64,000 bases of DNA from Lagopus muta. Taxonomy: Eukaryota > Chordata > Aves > Galliformes > Phasianidae. The stretch's first letter is position 1. Each line of letters opens with the position of its first letter. Location: contig NC_064438.1 in NCBI RefSeq assembly GCF_023343835.1, positions 56,382,578 through 56,446,577 on the forward strand. Reading direction: 5' to 3'. Both the position numbers and the translations under genes were made by a program. Below, in pieces: positions 57,722-64,000 of this stretch. The notes under the pieces are model-generated. The model was not told the origin of the DNA and searched no databases. It saw nothing but the letters and a program-made list of their open reading frames with translations.

Positions 57722-60700
57722 CATGTTGGGGTTCTTTGCCAAGAGAAATGCAGTATCCATGCTGGTGGCTTCTTCGTTCTCACACGTCCACATGGGGTCA
57801 GCTGTGTGTGTGTGTTTGCTTATGTGCTTCTGTGCTTTTTCTTCATGAGTCCTCTGCTCCAGCACTGCATCTTCATTTGCTATGTACAGCAGCTCTAAGG
57901 AAAGTTAATGTGAACAAAGAAATAGTATATTATGCTGCTAATGTGTACGCTGCTAATGTGAGCATGGGCTTCAGCTGCAGCTGAGCAGCACAGCAGTATT
58001 CAAACTCGCAGTATATTTTTAGTCCTGATGTGAAGGAGCTGGGGAAGAGCCTGAGAGAGAAAAACATCCAAAGGCTGTTTAAGCTGTGCTGTGTACAAAG
58101 CTGTCATTAGAAGTATAGCTTAATATCCTTGCAAACTTGTTTCCTGCATGCTGGAGGTAGGGCTATGAAAAGTTGATTCCCTTACTGTAAGTATGAAACA
58201 GCTGAGGATGTGGCTCTTTCTGGCATAGGTGTGGAATATTCTGCTCTCTCTGCTGGGTGGGCAAGCCAGCAAAGATGCTGTTCTCTCTGCAGTGAACACT
58301 GTCATATGTAGGACTGTGATTTTTAGGCACACTCGAAGTGATCTTTTTGGGATTCCCTTATCAGCCCTAGGCTGCCAGCAGCTAATAAGTGGCTTAGGCT
58401 TGTCTAAAGCCTGCCCTAAGGCTCCCTTTGTGGCTGTAAAGGAGGTCTGTTAGTAGGAAGTAATGGGAAACCTCCCAAAACACCTCCTCTGGGGCAGTCA
58501 CTCTTCAGAGGCTCAGCCCACAGCCTATAAAGGGAGCTTAAGGAAAGGACTTAAGTGAGAAGTCCTATGTGTTCTACTCAATTGGAGCTATAGAGGTCCC
58601 GTCCACTCACTTCCCAAAACATCTTGCAGCGGTGCTCTGCACGCAGCTCCTATCCAGAGGTGGTGTAACTCAAAGGTACAAATGACTTCAGTGCTCTTCC
58701 TGACCCAATGGATCCTCAAAGGGGTAGAAAAGATGCAGAGATCCTGCGCTGTCATGGATTGTGTTGTTCTGTTCAGCTGGGATGCATGGAGCAGCAGGGG
58801 CTGGGAGATGCTCCACGAGTGCGTTAGAAAGCAATGCTACTGAACAGAGTTAGGAGCAGAATTCCTTCCAGTTTTGATCTACGACATCAAGTTTTATAAT
58901 AAATGGCTTCACTTCATGGTGTGTTTTTTTTTTTCTTAATTGTAAAGTTGATTGCTACCAAGTTGTAGTATATACTAGTATGTACATAGTAACTACTGCT
59001 ATGGGTTACGCCATAGTAACCAATGAGGTTTCTTGGGCCAAGCTGACATCTACTGCACTTGAACATATTCAGTGAGAATACAGGGTGCAACGCAGACAAT
59101 TTTTGTGCAGTGGGAATCCAACATGAGAGTATGGGAGCAGGCTGAGCAAAGGGAGCTTAGGGAATGTGTTAATATACATTAACCTGAGGTGTGTTTTTTT
59201 CTTCTCTGATGTTATAGCTACTGCAATTCTGAGTTCCAGCATGTGCAGTGTCCCTCCTTAGACATGCAGATTGATTTAAAGCATAAACCAACTGTTCACA
59301 GTTCAGCACAGCATCATTTATCACCTCCTGATTTCACCCCAGCCAGCAGCCAACCCTTCTGCACTGTGATGCTGGTGAAGAGAAAGGCTGTGTTTTGCAA
59401 AGTTGTTTTGATATTTTTGATGTTGCTGTTGTTTTATTTTTCTTTCAACTAATTGCTTGCAGTGCTGCTACAGTTGGTTTGTGGAAAATGCTGTGGAAGA
59501 AAATTGCTATAATGACAGAAAGCCATTAGGAAATGGCTCTTGTTTTAGCTTTCCAAGGGGAATTATCAGGTATATTTAAAGGCATTTGGGTTCTGCAAGG
59601 CTTAAAAGCTTTCTGAGTGGGGAGCCTTGCAGTCATTAATTTAGTGGCTAGAATCTGGGCTAAGCCTGCAGTGATCCTGTTTGTAATCCAAGAGTTTCAG
59701 TGGTGTTGGATACCTGCATAAGAAAGAGTTGTCACCTTCATCATCTACTGAAGGACAAGAGAGCTGGGTCTGCAGGAAAACCAGTCCTTTGGTGACCAGA
59801 CAGGAAAGAATGGAAAAGATTTTTGGCACGTTTGTTCATCATAAATGAACAAATGTTGTAAATGCAGTGATGGTTGACCTGGGGCTGGGAATCATTGTTT
59901 TGTGGCCATGGTTTAACAGTGGAATAAACCAGACTTTGGTATCTGCACTGTGTGATGCAGAGGACCTCAGCTGTGTGGAGGAAAGCAGTGGCCCCATGTA
60001 AATTCACAACCACTCAGTGTTTTGGAAAGCTTTGATTTTGTGCCCCTGAGCAGTATGCAGAATCAGGTGTTGCCTTTCCTCCTTTTTTACAGCTACCACT
60101 GAAGCATGAGCTTTGCAAAACCCTTCCATTTTTATGCTCTGACTCTCTATGCACATTTGTGACTGTATACTCACACCTGAGATGGATTGAGTTTGTGTCA
60201 ATAGATAGTCTAGAAAAATATTTACCAGCCTTGGTATGTTTTGTTGCCTCAATCGGAGAGCGGTTCTGTTGACATATGGACAAGATAATGGAGGAAAACA
60301 TTATTGCCCATTACTGTCTATCTCCTTCAAATTCTGTTTGAACAACTTGAAGTGACACCTGGAAGAACTGATCCCAACCTTTGCGTGGCAGGGCTGTCAA
60401 TTTCGCTGAGTGTGTATCTGAAAGCTTGTCCACCTTCTCCAGTTGTAGTAGTTGGACTATCTAGTTTCTCCCTCTTCATGGAAAATGAATTTGTTGTTTA
60501 GCTGAAAAGCAGATTAGTAGCTTGTGGTTTGCAACTGATCATGTTGGTCTAAAAAGAAAAGTATCATTTTTACTCAGATGTATAAACTTAGTCTTTTCTA
60601 TCAGTTTTCATGGTTACAGCAACAGAAATGCATTTCGCTATGACTGTGGAGAGGGTTCCTCACTTTGTGCTGTTTCTTTTTCTTGGCATAGTCAGGGTGG

Positions 60701-60884
60701 ATGCCCACCTCATTGCCATACATCTGCCTGAGGCTAGAGCAGATCTGTGCATTCCCTGCTGTGCTCTGCCCTATTGCAATAAAACCAAAAGAGCAGAATG
60801 TTCACGGTATCTTTGTGGATGAACAGAGAGCTGATTGTGTATACCTTCAGAGGATGGCCTGGAAAGAGTGGAAAAGTCACACAG
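57722..60884. other. Unique sequence, no gene recognised
   Basis: About 3.2 kb. Short GT repeat at 57,803-57,816; a 12-bp tandem unit (GCTGCTAATGTG at 57,934 and 57,949); TATAAAG at 58,526; a splice-acceptor-like tract ending at 59,217. No recognised coding sequence. Confidence 0.55.
59190..59217 (+). promoter_or_regulatory. Splice-acceptor-like tract
   Basis: GTGTTTTTTTCTTCTCTGAT and then GTTATAG. The following sequence is open for 78 codons in one frame, to a stop at 59,450-59,452. Pyrimidine tract and AG are acceptable, but the peptide resembles nothing and ends in a T-rich hydrophobic run, so an exon is unproven. Confidence 0.2.
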
Positions 60885-61069
60885 GGGGAGTGGTGAGGCA
60901 CTGGCACAGGTTGCCCAAGGAGGCTGTGGATGCCCCATCCCTGCAGGCATTCAGGGCCAGGCTGGATGTGGCTCTGGGCAGCCTGGGCTGCTGGTTGGTG
61001 ACCTGCACACAGCAGGGGGTTGGAGCTGGATGAGCACTGTGCTCCTTTGCAACCCAGGCCATGCTGTGA
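60885..61069 (+). mobile_element. CR1 LINE 3' fragment, young group
   Basis: Sense CR1 from GGGGGAGTGGTGAGGCACTG to ACCCAGGCCATGCTGTGAAG, with TGTGCTCCTTTGCAACCCAG. The ORF2 frame is intact from [20 protein letters not shown] to VGAG-stop. The terminal repeat is missing. Confidence 0.95.
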
Positions 61070-63177
61070 AGAAGGCTGGGCACAAGTGAACGGCATCACT
61101 AATGTGTTAAAGCCCATATGATGCCATCTGTTAGCTGAGCGTTGTCCAACCTTGGGAGCATCACTTAAATGTATGCTGGTGCTGAAAAGGTGTCCAACTA
61201 CTTTTGAATTAGTTTCATGCTCCTATGCGAATTAAGCCACTGAGAATACAGAAAACAGGACAAATGTTGCACTTCTAACTCATCTTCCAATGATTCAGTT
61301 CTTGGGCTCCCAAAGTGCACGTCCAGTCTTCTAACAGAAGTTAGCAGCTTGGATAGTCTTGAGTAACTACTTCTAAGCTTTCCTTGTATGAGATGGGATG
61401 CCACCTTTGTGTGTGTTTTCAACTCCTTATGGGTAGTGAAAGCGTTTTTAAAAGCATTTGTTGTCTTGAACTTTTTGGTTACTATAATGATCTTGAAAGT
61501 TTCAGCACATCTGGGCTTTGCTGGTTTGTTCCTTTGAACTGCATCCAAAATGCTTTTCCATTCATGGGATTTGGTTTGACCTGAAGTGTTTGTTCTTCTG
61601 AGGTAGGGTTTCCCTTGTTTTTCCCCTGTTCCCCCCCTTCTTTTTTTCCCATTTTTAGTTTCATGTTTATACCAAAATGCAAATACATTAAGTCAGTTTG
61701 ACTGCTATCCTTGATAGGATATTGAGATTTAGCATACTAAATTACTTTAAATAATTGTATTTTCATTTTTCTAGCCCTCCCTAACCACTGAAAAAAAAAA
61801 AACAAAACAAAACACCACCTTCTATACTGGAATCAGCATTTTCTTTGTAAAATAATGTATGAAGAAAAACTTGTTTAGAACTGGGTGAAATGTTGAGCTC
61901 AAATGTTGTTTGATAAACTGGAGAGGATAAGGAACCACAAGACAGATGGTCCTATGCTTTTCTTGCCAAGTTCACCCAGCCATCAGGAGACAAAACATTA
62001 GGTATCTTTTGCCAAAAAAACATAGATTCTTTATTATTGGCTAATTAAAAGCAAAATAAAAATCAACAACAACAACAAGAAACAGAGCTTGGCACACTGT
62101 GGTGTGGTAATTATGTATCTATTAATCAGGAAGAAAATGAAAAAACGAGTGCTCCTGAGATCCTATAGAAAGCTTTGTGGTGAAAAATAAGTCGAAGCCA
62201 GTCCAGTCATGGTAATAAAAGCAATAAAAGATACGTGGAAATGAGGACAGTAAAAAGTTTGAATGAATTTAATTTTGGAAATCATTGTACTGTTTAAAAA
62301 ATATGTAAATGAGAAATGAATGTCTGTACAGTAAGGGAACATAAGGGGAAATGAAAAAGGGAGCTCAGAGGTTGGATGATAAACTCGCTCCGTATTAATG
62401 ATGGCAACAAATGCATAACAGTCTTTCAAAGCCTATGATGTGCTATTACAGCAATCAAGCATGAACAGTATTTAGCATCCAGCAACTGTTGTCAATTTTT
62501 CATATTCCTGGGCATTCCTGACAACTGTTTTGCCAGAGGCAGGAAACTGTTCTTTGGAAGCATCAATTGGGAACCTGCCGTAGATGCTGAAGCACTGGGC
62601 TGGGATGTGCTGACTGCACTGCTAATGAGCTGCTAGTGATGATGGAGGACATGGGCTGAAGGCTTTCAGTCCTTTTCTCTGGAGGCTGGTGCTGTTTGCT
62701 TGAGGCAACCCTATTCCAACCAGACTTCAGAAGAAGTCCATTGCTCCTGTTGGGTGTCGTGCTTCCAGTGAGACATCCCACTTCTTCATGCCAGTGGGTG
62801 GCTGTTGTAGGCCTGGAGAGCATGGGTCTGTGTTCCTGGGGTGATGGTGTCTGATGAGTTTGGAGCTGTGACTGTAGAAGTGGCCTCAGAAGAAGGTTAT
62901 AGCAAATGCTGTTGTCCTTCCTCAGAGTTTTTGAGGAAATCGTACACAGTTGGACATAAGAAAAGTTTTGATCCCCAAGTATGACTTAAGGGCAGGACCT
63001 TAAGTTTGCTTGTGTATTTTTGACAGGAATGATTTCTCAGTTACCCTCCTGAGAACCTATCCTTGCTCCTTATTTTGCCCTTCGAGGACTTTAAGCCAGT
63101 CACTGGAATCCTTCAGCTTCTTCTGCATCCTCTGCTCTCAAAATCCCATGTGCTCCTTCAAGTCCTCACATGCTCAG
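61070..63177. other. Unique AT-rich sequence, no gene recognised
   Basis: About 2.1 kb. Polypyrimidine tract at 61,609-61,658 ending in TTTTTAG; A12 plus AAAAC repeat at 61,791-61,813; CAA repeat at 62,064-62,078. No domain in frames up to 116 codons. Confidence 0.6.
61791..61813 (+). repeat. A-rich simple repeat
   Basis: Twelve A followed by CAAAACAAAAC. No upstream sequence suggests a processed transcript. Confidence 0.8.
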
Positions 63178-63294
63178 ACCTGTGGGTGCCCCATTCCTGG
63201 AGGTGCCTGAGGCCATGGATGGGTCCCTGGGCAGCTGAGCTGGGCAGCACCTGGCTCATGGAAGGGATGTGGGCTGTGAGGCTCTCCCAACCAG
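63178..63294 (+). mobile_element. Old CR1 LINE fragment
   Basis: Sense CR1 of the divergent type: ACCTGTGGGTGCCCCATTCC, GGAGGTGCCTGAGGCCATGG, ATGTGGGCTGTGAGGCTCTC, CCAACCAGAGAGATG. Same type as 6,118-6,264 and 17,221. Several small deletions; terminal repeat lost. Confidence 0.8.
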
Positions 63295-63956
63295 AGAGAT
63301 GTGGGCATGCAGCAGCCCCAGCTGGAGCAGGGTAAGGCCAGAGCCTTGCTGCCAAGCTTCTCTGTGGGTCCAACCCTTTGCTGGGCAGCCTGCCTCTGTT
63401 TCCTCTGTAATCCTGGCTTATTCCCAAATCCTGCCCCCTTTTACACAAATCATATAGCAACAGAGGGGTCGATGAGATGTGGTCCAGAATGTTCCAAAAT
63501 GCAACCTCCCATCTGATGGCTAATTAGGCACTGGAGCCACTAATCTAATTTTAGCCAGTCGCTGCATTTAGTCCTAGCGGAATAAAATGCACTTTGAATC
63601 TCATTTAAAAGCCACTGAGATCCTCTTGACAAATTAAAATATGAAATTAAGAATATATTTAGTTTGTCTCTGCGTCATTAAAATAAGCCCTGCTGCAGAT
63701 GAATCAAACCCCATGCTTGCACCTTTCCATTCTCAAGGCTGTGTTTGCTGCTGGAGTTCTGAGCTGTGTCCCATCACACTTGCAATGTCCAGCAAAAGCA
63801 ACTGCTGTGCATTCAGGGGTGCTGTGGCTGCTGCTGGGGTGTAAAAGAGTGGGAATGCAATGCTAGGAGGAGCAGAGCCCTCTGAGAAGTGTGTGTGTGT
63901 GTGTGTGTGTGAAATATATTTTGGTGAGAGTGGGAGATTAAAACATATAGATAAAA
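63295..63956. other. Unique sequence; AT-rich block and GT repeat
   Basis: 63,500-63,700 is complex and AT-rich with several TAAT cores and an isolated CpG (CCTAGCGGAATAAAATGCAC). A GT repeat precedes the last CR1 piece. Confidence 0.55.
63889..63911. repeat. (GT)11 microsatellite
   Basis: Uninterrupted GT dinucleotides, the longest pure one in the window, about 46 bp upstream of a CR1 fragment. Confidence 0.95.
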
Positions 63957-64000
63957 CAGGCTGGATGTGGCTCTGGGCAGCCTGGTCTGGTGCCTGGTGA
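63957..64000 (+). mobile_element. CR1 LINE fragment, cut by window edge
   Basis: CAGGCTGGATGTGGCTCTGG, GCAGCCTGGTCTGG, then TGCCTGGTGA at the window end. Sense CR1 truncated at GGCTGG; its 3' end lies beyond the window. CCTGGTCTGG rather than CCTGGGCTGC suggests it is not of the young group. Confidence 0.85.

Noticed and set aside
57143..57984. Long plus-strand frames of 185 and 218 codons.
   Set aside because: Much of each frame (57,383-57,700) is the reverse strand of a CR1 copy. They are shadows of the ORF2 remnant, not genes.
1..64000. An undescribed multi-gene system (defence, biosynthetic or mobile).
   Set aside because: No open frame outside CR1 matches a family I know, frames are short and overlap on both strands, and the repeat content indicates a vertebrate noncoding region.
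1..64000. CR1 orientation bias (about 23 plus, 15 minus).
   Set aside because: Not significant for this number of elements, and split copies are counted more than once.

Overview
The window looks like bird genomic DNA, most likely from a galliform (chicken, turkey or a relative). The evidence is about 38 fragments of the non-LTR retrotransposon CR1. They are recognised by the tail of ORF2, the short 3' untranslated region and the terminal repeat of ATTCTATG-like units. By hand sum these fragments cover about 7 kb, roughly a tenth of the window. I saw no primate- or rodent-type SINEs or L1s, no bacterial-style gene layout, no CpG island, no recognisable LTR element, and no tRNA or rRNA gene. 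Only open frames that match CR1 could be assigned to a protein family. I therefore read the window as intergenic or intronic DNA. The species is inferred from repeat type, not proved.

Layout: 1-1,000 holds two CR1 pieces. 993-5,747 is repeat-poor and has a perfect 10-bp hairpin. 5,748-9,480 is a CR1 cluster with a head-to-head pair and a nested insertion. 9,480-20,000 is sparse, with scattered CR1 tails. 20,461-28,033 has four CR1 tails, one strong splice-acceptor-like tract (near 22,010) and one segment open in several frames (24,459-24,831). 30,855-41,877 is the densest CR1 region, with a tail-to-tail pair, another composite locus and the longest copy (about 487 bp). 41,878-43,874 has AT-rich sequence resembling vertebrate regulatory DNA. 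44,445 has a compound microsatellite. 45,837-64,000 is mostly unique sequence with six further CR1 copies.

All CR1 copies are 5'-truncated and none is autonomous. At least three kinds are visible: (a) a group whose 3' end reads CTCCTTTGCAACCCAGGCC and whose ORF2 frame runs further downstream than in the other copies; (b) copies ending in a conventional CCCTTCCAACCC or CTTCTCCAACCTTGG tail; (c) older, divergent copies with GAGGTGCCCGAGGC-type sequence. One copy (53,408-53,740) keeps the last 80 or so codons of ORF2 open through the stop.

I found no undescribed multi-gene system. The best leads are the CR1 group with an extended ORF2 C-terminus, several AT-rich blocks with homeodomain-like sites and spaced direct repeats, and two splice-acceptor-like sites. 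All need alignment or RNA evidence that I could not generate.
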